Source of the DNA: Piscirickettsiaceae bacterium
GTDB taxonomy: Bacteria > Pseudomonadota > Gammaproteobacteria > Nitrosococcales > Methylophagaceae
Length of the DNA: 64,000 nucleotides
NCBI GenBank assembly: GCA_024685995.1
Contig: JAIBDY010000001.1
Span: 43,719-107,718 of the forward strand
Reading direction: 5' to 3'
The position numbers and the translations under genes are program-made. Position 1 is the first letter of the stretch, and the number at the start of each line of letters is the position of its first letter. The notes under the pieces are model-generated. The model was not told the origin of the DNA and ran no database searches. It saw only the letters and a list, made by a program, of their open reading frames with translations. Positions 57,151 through 64,000 of the stretch are shown piece after piece.

Positions 57151-59691
57151 TTACTCTACAGCTTTCTTTTTTTGATCGTTATCTATTGCTAAGTTAAGTG
57201 TTTTGACGGTGCCTTTATAAGCATTTTCAATATCTTGACTTAGCTGCTGTAACTTAGCGCTACCAATATCGTAAGGCTTAAACTCCTCTCCGTGACGGCA
57301 AAGGTCGGCTAATTTATTTGCGCCCAATTCAGAAGCCGATCCTTTTAATGCATGTAAGGATTCACATAATTGTAAATAATCGTCGACAACCGCGTCATGG
57401 ATACGCGATACATGCTTTTCACCATCATGGATAAAGCCGCTAACTAATCGCTTCATAAAATTGGGATCGCGGTCTAACATGAATAAAGTCTCTAATACCT
57501 GCATATCACACCATCCTTGCACAGGAGGGGTAGATTCGTTCGTCGCTACCTCAGCGATTATTGGTGCTGTCGAAGGATTAGCGGTCTTAACTCCTCTCGA
57601 TATCACGGCTATTTTTTCCAATAACACTTTGGAATCAATCGGTTTTGTTAAAAACGCATTGACGCCGAGGTCGAGGCTCGATTGTTTAGCTTCTGGCGTT
57701 GCATCTGCTGTTAACATAATCACAGGCATAACACGCCCTGCCTCCATAAAACGCAAAGCCTTTATAACGTCATCACCAGAACGTTCTGGCATATTTTTAT
57801 CAACGATTAATAAATCAATGGTATCTAAATCAGTGACCAATTTATCGAGTGCTTCTTCACCATTATTAGCAATATAGACAACATGTCCTGCTTTTTTTAA
57901 TACACCCGAGATAACTTGTTGATTAACGACATTATCTTCCGCCACCAAAATAGACAGCGCCTTAGCCCCAGTTTGACTAGCATAATAGTCAGCGATTGAA
58001 ACCACATTTTCATTACCGACATGAATACTATGCGCAGCGTGAATCGCGTTAAAAATGACACGCCTATCCGCTAAACCTTTAATAACTGAAATATAATGTT
58101 GGCCTCTGTCCTCAGGTGTCAAGTGTTCATCTGTATTATCAATTAACACCAACGATGCATCACCTAAGACTTTTTTCGTTTTTAACAACTCGGCAAAGTC
58201 TAGAGGCGTCAGCCCAGATAGACTTGTTCGATCAACAAGAATAATTTTATAACCATCTTCTTGCGCTAAGGCCTTAGATTGCATCGACACCGCATGTGCA
58301 GGTGACTCAACGGAATCGAACGGGACTTGCCAGCCTTCGAGTAAGGGTTTGATAACAGTAGCGGCTTCTGAAGCTGAGAGTAATAAGACGTGATTGTTAG
58401 TGATAACAACATCATCATGCTCAATCACGGTGAATGGCAACTCGAACCAAAAAGTAGACCCTTTATCAAGCACACTTTCTGCCCCTATTTTGCCACCCAT
58501 CAATTCAACTAACTCTTTTGAAATTGTCGTGCCCAACCCCGTTCCTGGCGAACGATGTGAAGCAGACACACTGACTTGGGTGAAGTCATCAAAAACTGAA
58601 CCGAGCGAAGCCTCATCGATACCAATGCCTGTATCGCTCACATCGAAGCGAATCAAGACCTCGTCGTTTTTCTGTGCAATTTCTTTTACATGTAGATTGA
58701 CAGAGCCTTGCTCTGTAAATTTGATCGCATTTCCGATGAGATTGATTAAAACCTGTTTAATATGCTGCTGATCCCCGTTTAATAGAAAAGGGACGTCTGA
58801 ATTAATATTACAGGACACGGTAATATTCTTAGCTTTGCCTATCGGTGCTTGAATTGCAATAACGGAATTAATTAAAGAATGCAGATCAAATTGCTCATGA
58901 TTAATGAGGATTTTACCGGCTTCTATTTTTGAAATATCGAGTACTTTTTCAATTAAGCGTAGTAAAGTCTTAGCAGAACTATGCATCACATTAACAAGAT
59001 CACGCTGTTCGTAATCCAGTTTAGTCTCCCTTAACAAATCGCCCATACCGATGACGCCATTGAGAGGCGTTCTTAATTCATGAGACATATTGGCTAGAAA
59101 GCGAGTTTTGGCTTTACTTGCATTCTCCGCCATCGCAATCGCGGCATAAAGCTTTTTGATCAAGAAAATAGAGTAAACCGGAATCACGGTTATCAAAATT
59201 AATAAACTAATCGAAATCGCTCTATGGACTTGCCAATATTCCCCCCAAGTAATTGCTGCCAAAAAGCCAACCAATCCCACGGCGAGTGAAATGTACAAAT
59301 AATCAACGCCATATCGAAAACCATTACCCAAGATAACCCATAAATAAAACAAGAATAAGAACATCGTTTCATCAGCAGCGATATACATCAGTACCGATAA
59401 TGACGTTAAGTCTATTAAAATCCCGAAAACACGCCGAATGGGGCTAGGTTTAGGTTTTTTGGCAATGAATAAAACAATCAATAGGCCAAAAGCAAAATAA
59501 TCGATAACAATGAAATTGACGGTTGAAGCAAGAATATCTGCAAAAGATTCATCTTCAGCCCAAGGTACACAAAAAATAAGAAGTAATATAAAACCAACAA
59601 ATACACGCACTAAGGCTTGTTCAGGCTCACTATCACCTGTACGTTGCAAATGCTGCTTAGCCGTCGATAAGCTGCTTAGAATTAAATTCAT
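57151..59691 (-). CDS. rpfC: DSF sensor hybrid histidine kinase RpfC
   Basis: 846 residues from ATG 59691 (the preceding TTG rejected). The short cytosolic N terminus contains D20-S21-E22, matching the DSE residues reported for DSF sensing in Xanthomonas RpfC. About five to six helices follow (28-180), including YLWVILGNGFRYGVDYLYIS. Kinase H204 (NMSHELRTPLNGVIGM), HATPase (VSDTGIGID, GTGLGTTI), a degenerate receiver-like region (about 433-550), a receiver with D631 (LLIVDKNMP) and an Hpt domain with H780 (LHALKGSASELG). It should phosphorylate RpfG. Starts 26 bp after the rpfG stop; co-transcribed with it. Confidence 0.94.
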   Translation of the reverse strand: MNLILSSLSTAKQHLQRTGDSEPEQALVRVFVGFILLLIFCVPWAEDESFADILASTVNFIVIDYFAFGLLIVLFIAKKPKPSPIRRVFGILIDLTSLSVLMYIAADETMFLFLFYLWVILGNGFRYGVDYLYISLAVGLVGFLAAITWGEYWQVHRAISISLLILITVIPVYSIFLIKKLYAAIAMAENASKAKTRFLANMSHELRTPLNGVIGMGDLLRETKLDYEQRDLVNVMHSSAKTLLRLIEKVLDISKIEAGKILINHEQFDLHSLINSVIAIQAPIGKAKNITVSCNINSDVPFLLNGDQQHIKQVLINLIGNAIKFTEQGSVNLHVKEIAQKNDEVLIRFDVSDTGIGIDEASLGSVFDDFTQVSVSASHRSPGTGLGTTISKELVELMGGKIGAESVLDKGSTFWFELPFTVIEHDDVVITNNHVLLLSASEAATVIKPLLEGWQVPFDSVESPAHAVSMQSKALAQEDGYKIILVDRTSLSGLTPLDFAELLKTKKVLGDASLVLIDNTDEHLTPEDRGQHYISVIKGLADRRVIFNAIHAAHSIHVGNENVVSIADYYASQTGAKALSILVAEDNVVNQQVISGVLKKAGHVVYIANNGEEALDKLVTDLDTIDLLIVDKNMPERSGDDVIKALRFMEAGRVMPVIMLTADATPEAKQSSLDLGVNAFLTKPIDSKVLLEKIAVISRGVKTANPSTAPIIAEVATNESTPPVQGWCDMQVLETLFMLDRDPNFMKRLVSGFIHDGEKHVSRIHDAVVDDYLQLCESLHALKGSASELGANKLADLCRHGEEFKPYDIGSAKLQQLSQDIENAYKGTVKTLNLAIDNDQKKKAVE

Positions 59692-59717
59692 CAATAACTT
59701 TGATCCATGTCATTTTA

Positions 59718-60857
59718 TTATCCCACCTCATCCGCATAATCCTTTTGGATCTGCATAATTTGTGGAATCCGTTCACCAAATGCGCTGACACATTTTGGGT
59801 CTAACTGTGTACCTGCTTGGGCTTTTAGATAAGCAATGGCCTCTTCGACTGGCCATGCGTCTTTATACGGTCTGACAGAGGCTAATGCATCATAAACATC
59901 GGCAACTGTCACAATCCGTGCGATCAACGGAATATCCGTTCCTCTGAGCCCATTCGGGTATCCTTGACCATCAAAGCGCTCATGGTGATACAGCGCAATA
60001 ACCGCGCCCATTTGCATATATTTAGATTGGCTGTTTGATAATATTTCATAGCCGATGGTAGTATGGCTTTGCATTATCTCCCATTCTTGTGCATTGAGTT
60101 TCCCAGGTTTTAATAATATGTTGTCAGGGATACCAATCTTTCCAATATCATGCATCGGGGCTGCATATTCTATATCATCACACTCGGCTTGTGTTAATCC
60201 AAGTTGTTCTGCTATCTCACGCGCATACTTTGCCATACGTATAACATGATTACCGGTTTCTTCATCGCGGTATTCCCCTGCTTTTGCAAGACGCAATATT
60301 GTCTCTTGTTCACGAAGCAAAATTTGTTCTGTCGCTATCTTGACTTGTTCAGCTAACCAATCGGCCCGATCTTGAATAATTAAGTGTTGCTCATGTAATT
60401 TCAGTAGGTTCCGGCAGCTTGTCCGACATTCTACTTGATCGATAGGCCTGATTAAAAAAGCGGTTGCACCTGCATCTAATGCGTCATAGCGAACTGCTTT
60501 TTCGCTCACAACCGTAATCATCATGACAGGAATATGTTCTAGTGCGGGCTTAGCTCTGATCGCTTTAATAAAGCCAATACCATCCATCGCCGGCATTTTA
60601 TAGTCTGTAACAATCAAATCAACTTGATTATGGTCCAACCAATCTAGTGCTTGAAGTGGGCTATCAAAGTCAACGACCTTAATATCATCAGCAACCTGTT
60701 GAATGATTTTGCCTAGAATCATTCTGCCTGTTGATTCATCATCAACGATAACGACAGTTCGCTCATGTTTTAGGTTGGCTCTTGTATTGTCTGAGGACAG
60801 GTTATTGCTCGTAACAACAGAGGGCACGCTTTTAATGCGCTTGATTGGTGACACCAT
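59718..60857 (-). CDS. rpfG: Response regulator with HD-GYP domain RpfG
   Basis: 379 residues. A leader of about 32 residues precedes the receiver (33-155) with D39/D40 and phospho-acceptor D85 (LIVTDYKMPAMDG); the usual switch Lys is Arg (LIRPID). The HD-GYP domain (about 185-365) has HDIGK (236-240) and HHERFDGQGYPNGLRG with intact GYP at 299-301, so c-di-GMP phosphodiesterase activity is expected. It is the output of the DSF system, lowering c-di-GMP at high cell density in the Xanthomonas model. First gene of rpfG-rpfC. A CRP/Clp-type site is at 61074-61091, about 217 bp upstream. Confidence 0.94.
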   Translation of the reverse strand: MVSPIKRIKSVPSVVTSNNLSSDNTRANLKHERTVVIVDDESTGRMILGKIIQQVADDIKVVDFDSPLQALDWLDHNQVDLIVTDYKMPAMDGIGFIKAIRAKPALEHIPVMMITVVSEKAVRYDALDAGATAFLIRPIDQVECRTSCRNLLKLHEQHLIIQDRADWLAEQVKIATEQILLREQETILRLAKAGEYRDEETGNHVIRMAKYAREIAEQLGLTQAECDDIEYAAPMHDIGKIGIPDNILLKPGKLNAQEWEIMQSHTTIGYEILSNSQSKYMQMGAVIALYHHERFDGQGYPNGLRGTDIPLIARIVTVADVYDALASVRPYKDAWPVEEAIAYLKAQAGTQLDPKCVSAFGERIPQIMQIQKDYADEVG

Positions 60858-61073
60858 ACCTTATAACCCCAATACCGATTTTGTCTTTATTCTATCCATA
60901 TACTCAAAGCCATATCGAATGCAATACTAGTTAAGAACCGGTACGCTTATTCATGACTGTCCTTAGTAATTTATTAATCATGTTTTAGAAATATTACAGA
61001 TAACTAGCACCATAACAATATCCTTGTCATCATTAAATAGAATACTAAAGTTTACTAGAGAATATTCGTTAGC

Positions 61074-61091
61074 CTGTGAACTAGCTCACAG
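61074..61091. promoter_or_regulatory. CRP/Clp-type palindrome upstream of rpfG
   Basis: CTGTGA-ACTAGC-TCACAG gives exact TGTGA and TCACA half-sites with 6-bp spacing, the CRP consensus, and a central CTAG. It lies 21 bp past the fdhD stop and about 217 bp before the rpfG ATG. In Xanthomonas, Clp, a c-di-GMP-responsive CRP relative, acts below RpfG. A hairpin-only explanation is weaker, as no T tract follows. Confidence 0.5.
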
Positions 61092-61111
61092 TTCTGGGGG
61101 GCCGAACCAAC

Positions 61112-61933
61112 TTAGCGACGCTTGAAACCATCAAACCCATTAAAAACCAAAAAATGTTTGCCCTTCGCCCGTGCAACCATACCAATACCAATTTGTTGTG
61201 CAATCCGCAGTCCCATCTCCGTCACACCCGATCGCGACAATAATAAGGGGACTTGCATCTGAGCGACTTTGATGACCATTTCTGACGTTAGCCGACCTGT
61301 TGTATAAAACACTTTATCTTGGCCTGAGACACCTTCCAACCACATCCAACCTGAGATAGCGTCTACCGCATTATGCCGACCGACATCTTCAACAAAAACT
61401 TCAACCTCGCCTGACATCGTACACAGTGCACAGCCATGCACGGCACCAGCCGTTTTATACATTTCGTTATAATCTTTTAAACCATCTAAAACTTGGTAAA
61501 TGGTATCCGATGAAAAACTGGGGCTCGTCACACAGAGTTTTGCAATGGACGCCATCACATCACCAAACATGGTGCCTTGACCACAACCACTCGTCACCGT
61601 CCGCTTTGACAATAATCGGTCAATATCAGGCATTTCTTGGCGGGTCGTGACCGCGACAGCTTCAACGTCCCAGTCAACTTGAACTGCCAACACGTCTTCA
61701 ATCGATGATACCAAGCCCTGATTTCGTAAATAACCGAGTGTGAGCAATTCAGGCTGAGCCCCCATCGTCATCAGGGTCACAATCTCTCTTTTATCAAGAT
61801 AAATCGTTAAAGGCCTTTCGCCCGTTAAGGCAACCTGCCGTTGTTCACCAAACTCATCAATCGCCTTAAATGAATGCAATAAATCGATCCCTGCATCCGT
61901 GATCTTTATCTGGTTTTTAGCCACCAGTGACAC
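61112..61933 (-). CDS. fdhD: FdhD sulfurtransferase (formate dehydrogenase accessory)
   Basis: 273 residues. Features: TIYLDKREIVTLMTMGAQPELLTLGYL at the start, SGCGQGTMFGD in the central loop, and YKTAGAVHGCALC, VEDVGRHNAVDAISGWMWLEG and TTGRLTSEMVIKVAQMQVPLLLSRSGVT. These are the FdhD core, which delivers sulfur from IscS to the Mo-bisPGD of formate dehydrogenase. In E. coli FdhD the functional loop is a CxxC motif; here the second Cys is Gly (CGQG). GTG start 61933, overlapping moaA by 17 bp; a GTG three codons later (61924) is an alternative. No formate dehydrogenase genes are in this window. Confidence 0.92.
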   Translation of the reverse strand: MSLVAKNQIKITDAGIDLLHSFKAIDEFGEQRQVALTGERPLTIYLDKREIVTLMTMGAQPELLTLGYLRNQGLVSSIEDVLAVQVDWDVEAVAVTTRQEMPDIDRLLSKRTVTSGCGQGTMFGDVMASIAKLCVTSPSFSSDTIYQVLDGLKDYNEMYKTAGAVHGCALCTMSGEVEVFVEDVGRHNAVDAISGWMWLEGVSGQDKVFYTTGRLTSEMVIKVAQMQVPLLLSRSGVTEMGLRIAQQIGIGMVARAKGKHFLVFNGFDGFKRR

Positions 61934-62930
61934 TCATATGCCGAAAGATAATCGGTTGCTCTTGGACATTAAAATCATGGCCTTTAGGTTTGATGTCCAT
62001 TGACTCGATAATGGCTTGCTTTAAACGCGTGTGATCGCCAGGGTAACGACGCATAATCGCCCTTAAGTCGACCGAGTGCTCTTGGCCTAGACACAACAAT
62101 AAACGTCCTTCTGTGGTGACTCTAACGCGGTTACAGCTTTCACAGAAGTTATGGCTGTGTGGAGAGATAAACCCCACTTTCGTCCCTGTGCCAACAACGT
62201 CGTAATAGCGTGAAGGCCCGCCTGTATTCGCTTGTGAGACTTTGAGATCAAAAGCCGCCGCCAATGCACTTTGCACTTCATCACTAGAACAATAACTTTC
62301 ACCTCTTTCATGGGTGACATGCCCTAATGGCATTTCTTCGATATAAGAAATGTCCAAATCATTATCAATAGCAAATTGCGCTAAATCGACAATTTCATCT
62401 TCATTCCGGCCTTTCATGATCACTGCATTGAGCTTAATCCGCTTAAACCCAGCTTGCTTCGCCGCTTGAATCCCCGCTAAAACACTATCCAAGCTGCCTG
62501 TGCGCGTTAACGCTTTAAACTTATCCGCTTTCAAGGAGTCTAGACTAATGTTGATACGATCAACCCCCGACTGAACTAAGCCTTCAGCATATTTAGGTAA
62601 TTGAGAACCATTGGTTGTGATGGTTAATTCCTTTAATGCCGTTGTCTGTTTCAATTCACCGAGCTCTTTAAACAGCCAATCTACATCCCGTCTAACTAGG
62701 GGTTCGCCACCCGTTACCCTGATCTTTTCAACGCCCAATTCAGCAAAAGCAGTTAATAAAGATACAATTTCTTCTAGCGTTAACAATTGTTCTCTTGGCA
62801 TGAATGTCATTTCCTCATCCATACAATAAACACAGCGAAAATCACAGCGGTCGGTAATAGACATACGGACATAACTGACTTTTCGTCCGAAGCGGTCGAT
62901 CAATTGTGTTGGTGTAGTTACTTCAGTCAT
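61917..62930 (-). CDS. moaA: GTP 3',8-cyclase MoaA
   Basis: 337 residues. Radical SAM cluster C29-x3-C33-x2-C36 (DRCDFRCVYCMDEE) and the second [4Fe-4S] cluster FCESCNRVRVTTEGRLLLCLG, plus the C-terminal GG tail (SVTGG) needed for catalysis. MoaA starts molybdenum cofactor synthesis. The pairing with fdhD (17-bp overlap) links Moco to formate dehydrogenase maturation. The GAG of GAGCTCTC precedes the ATG. A near-palindrome lies 24-45 bp upstream (62954-62975). Confidence 0.97.
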   Translation of the reverse strand: MTEVTTPTQLIDRFGRKVSYVRMSITDRCDFRCVYCMDEEMTFMPREQLLTLEEIVSLLTAFAELGVEKIRVTGGEPLVRRDVDWLFKELGELKQTTALKELTITTNGSQLPKYAEGLVQSGVDRINISLDSLKADKFKALTRTGSLDSVLAGIQAAKQAGFKRIKLNAVIMKGRNEDEIVDLAQFAIDNDLDISYIEEMPLGHVTHERGESYCSSDEVQSALAAAFDLKVSQANTGGPSRYYDVVGTGTKVGFISPHSHNFCESCNRVRVTTEGRLLLCLGQEHSVDLRAIMRRYPGDHTRLKQAIIESMDIKPKGHDFNVQEQPIIFRHMSVTGG

Positions 62931-62953
62931 GAGAGCTCACGTTTAATAACATT

Positions 62954-62975
62954 GCAAATAATGAATCATTATTGC
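62954..62975 (-). promoter_or_regulatory. Near-palindrome upstream of moaA
   Basis: GCAAATAATG-AAT-CATTATTGC: arms match except for one extra A. It sits 24-45 bp before the moaA ATG, between the moaA start and the terminator of the following gene, so it falls in the core promoter/operator zone. No regulator is assigned. Confidence 0.4.
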
Positions 62976-62998
62976 ATGCCTTTTGATTTTTTGTCTCG

Positions 62999-63036
62999 TA
63001 AAAAAAACAAGCCTTACTATATAGAGTAAGGCTTGT
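62999..63036 (-). terminator. Rho-independent terminator of the Bax-inhibitor-1 gene
   Basis: Minus-strand stem ACAAGCCTTACT / AGTAAGGCTTGT (63025-63036 with 63007-63018, 6-nt loop), followed by eight T residues (complement of 63000-63007). A textbook terminator starting 28 bp past the stop at 63064. Confidence 0.93.
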
Positions 63037-63063
63037 ATGAAACTACAATGCGTTTGCTAGCTG

Positions 63064-63732
63064 TTAATCCTCACCTGAAAAGGCACCAAGCAAATGCAAT
63101 AGACTTGTAAATAAGTTATAAATAGACACGTATAACGTTATCGTTGCCATAATATAGTTAGTTTCACCGCCATGAATAATTTGACTTGTTTCAAACAAAA
63201 TCAATCCAGACATCAATAAAACAAACATCGCTGAGACGGCAAGTGCTAAACCCGGCATTTCAAAGAAGTACGCACCCAGTCCAGCTAAAAAGCCGACTAA
63301 AATACCTACCATTAAAAAACCGCCCATAAAGCTGAAATCTTTTTCGCTCTTAACAGCATAGGCTGACAGTACAAAAAAGATAAGGCCTGTGCCACCTAAC
63401 GCTTGCATCACTATCTCGCTGCCATTTGGCATCGTTAAATAATAGTTAAGCATTGGACCTAGGGTCAAACCCATAAAGCCTGTCAAAGCAAAGACAGAAA
63501 CTAGCCCCCAAACACTATTTCGTAATTTAGTTGTTAAGAATAACAAACCAAAATAGCCAACTAGCGTCAACAATCCCATATGCGGAAAATTCATCGCCAT
63601 CGACAAACCGGCCGTTAATGCACTAAAGACCAAGGTCATAGCTAACAAACTATAGGTATTACGTAATAGCTTATTGGTTGCAAGGACTGACTCTTGCGAA
63701 CGAACAACCGTTGGTTGAGCATCATAATTCAT
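63064..63732 (-). CDS. Bax inhibitor-1/YccA family membrane protein
   Basis: 222 residues from ATG 63732 (AGGAG 8 nt upstream; the preceding TTG rejected). Short N-terminal tail, then seven hydrophobic helices (about 30-50, 55-75, 80-100, 110-130, 137-157, 160-180, 195-215). The LLRNTYSLLAMTLVFSALTAGL start and the C-terminal TLYVSIYNLFTSLLHLLGAFSGED match the YbhL/YccA type. Bacterial relatives include pH-sensitive calcium leak channels (BsYetJ) and FtsH modulators (YccA). Monocistronic; a strong terminator follows, and tRNA-Ser is upstream on the opposite strand. Confidence 0.93.
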   Translation of the reverse strand: MNYDAQPTVVRSQESVLATNKLLRNTYSLLAMTLVFSALTAGLSMAMNFPHMGLLTLVGYFGLLFLTTKLRNSVWGLVSVFALTGFMGLTLGPMLNYYLTMPNGSEIVMQALGGTGLIFFVLSAYAVKSEKDFSFMGGFLMVGILVGFLAGLGAYFFEMPGLALAVSAMFVLLMSGLILFETSQIIHGGETNYIMATITLYVSIYNLFTSLLHLLGAFSGED

Positions 63733-63892
63733 CAATTTATCTCCTGTTTAAAATGCATCATTTACTAAAGTTTTAGAATACGACACAATCCTACCCGATA
63801 AGTTCAGAAGTGCAAGCCTTAACCAATAAAATCAGCTAAGTTTCAAGTTACTGTTGTTTTGTCGCCGCAATCCTAGTATTATTTCGCGTCTT

Positions 63893-63982
63893 GGAGAGTT
63901 GACAGAGCGGCCGAATGTACTGGTCTTGAAAACCAGCGTAGGTTTATCCCTACCCAGGGTTCGAATCCCTGACTCTCCGCCA
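63893..63982 (+). tRNA. tRNA-Ser (anticodon UGA)
   Basis: 90 nt including encoded CCA. Acceptor stem GGAGAGT (63893-63899) pairs with ACTCTCC (63972-63978), discriminator G. Anticodon stem-loop ACTGGTCTTGAAAACCAG gives TGA in the loop. There is a long variable arm (GTAGGTTTATCCCTAC) as in class II serine tRNAs, and the T arm GGGTTCGAATCCC. Decodes UCN codons such as UCA. Confidence 0.97.
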
Positions 63983-64000
63983 TTATAAACAAATAAGCCC

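Noticed and set aside
61074..61091. fdhD rho-independent terminator
   Set aside because: The hairpin lacks a downstream T tract on the minus strand; exact CRP half-sites are a better explanation.

Overview
This 64-kb window is gene-dense bacterial chromosome of moderate GC (by eye low to mid 40s percent). Everything recognisable points to a gammaproteobacterium: HrpA, DarP (YjgA), ZipA next to LigA, CysZ, DksA, HslR, an OmpR/PhoQ-type pair and a monomeric isocitrate dehydrogenase. The mix of a periplasmic c-type cytochrome, FdhD/MoaA, arsenosugar genes, PPK2, NhaA and a DSF (Rpf) module would suit an aquatic, possibly methylotroph- or hydrocarbonoclast-like lineage (Methylophaga/Cycloclasticus type). 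That placement is inference only. No insertion sequence, prophage, CRISPR array or rRNA gene was found. One tRNA-Ser(UGA) lies at the right edge.

Layout. 1-6770 (+): the 3' part of hrpA, a His-rich glycine-zipper protein, then a tight cytochrome c - PepSY protein - response regulator - sensor kinase operon. 6772-17905 (-): darP; a seven-gene arsenosugar operon (disulfide oxidoreductase, TVP38, ArsS, ArsM, two TIGR0428x glycosyltransferases and a fatty-acid-hydroxylase-family protein); a Usp - SulP pair; an NTF2-like lipoprotein with an alcohol dehydrogenase. 18358-31860 (mostly -): MAPEG protein; MBL hydrolase - tpm - nhaA - ppk2; a ydjM-like gene behind an unusual block of hairpins; several small unknowns; SCO protein, YjbQ, TrpD2, ligA and zipA.

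32104-45486 (-): one 13-gene Tad/Flp pilus operon, almost every junction overlapping or a few bases apart. It encodes a Flp-type pilin, several proteins with GQAM-type class III prepilin N-termini, CpaB with extra C-terminal repeats, the CpaC secretin, an FHA-CpaF ATPase, TadB, TadC, a DUF192 protein and a TadD-like lipoprotein. No TadZ/CpaE or prepilin peptidase is present here. 45908-56075: queF, an FGGY kinase carrying two compensating frameshifts, cysZ, icd, an aminotransferase, a HAD hydrolase, dksA, acs, hslR and a half-length mazG.

56275-60857: a complete diffusible-signal-factor module, with rpfF (+) facing an rpfG-rpfC operon (-). A perfect TGTGA-N6-TCACA site (the CRP/Clp consensus) lies upstream of rpfG. 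61112-63982: fdhD, moaA, a Bax-inhibitor-1 family protein and tRNA-Ser.

The strongest leads are the arsenosugar operon with an embedded lipid-hydroxylase-type gene, the compact Rpf module with its Clp-like site, the CpaB/pilin repeat architecture in the Tad operon, the compensated frameshift in the FGGY kinase, and two intergenic palindromic structures (22780-22888 and 22961-23051).
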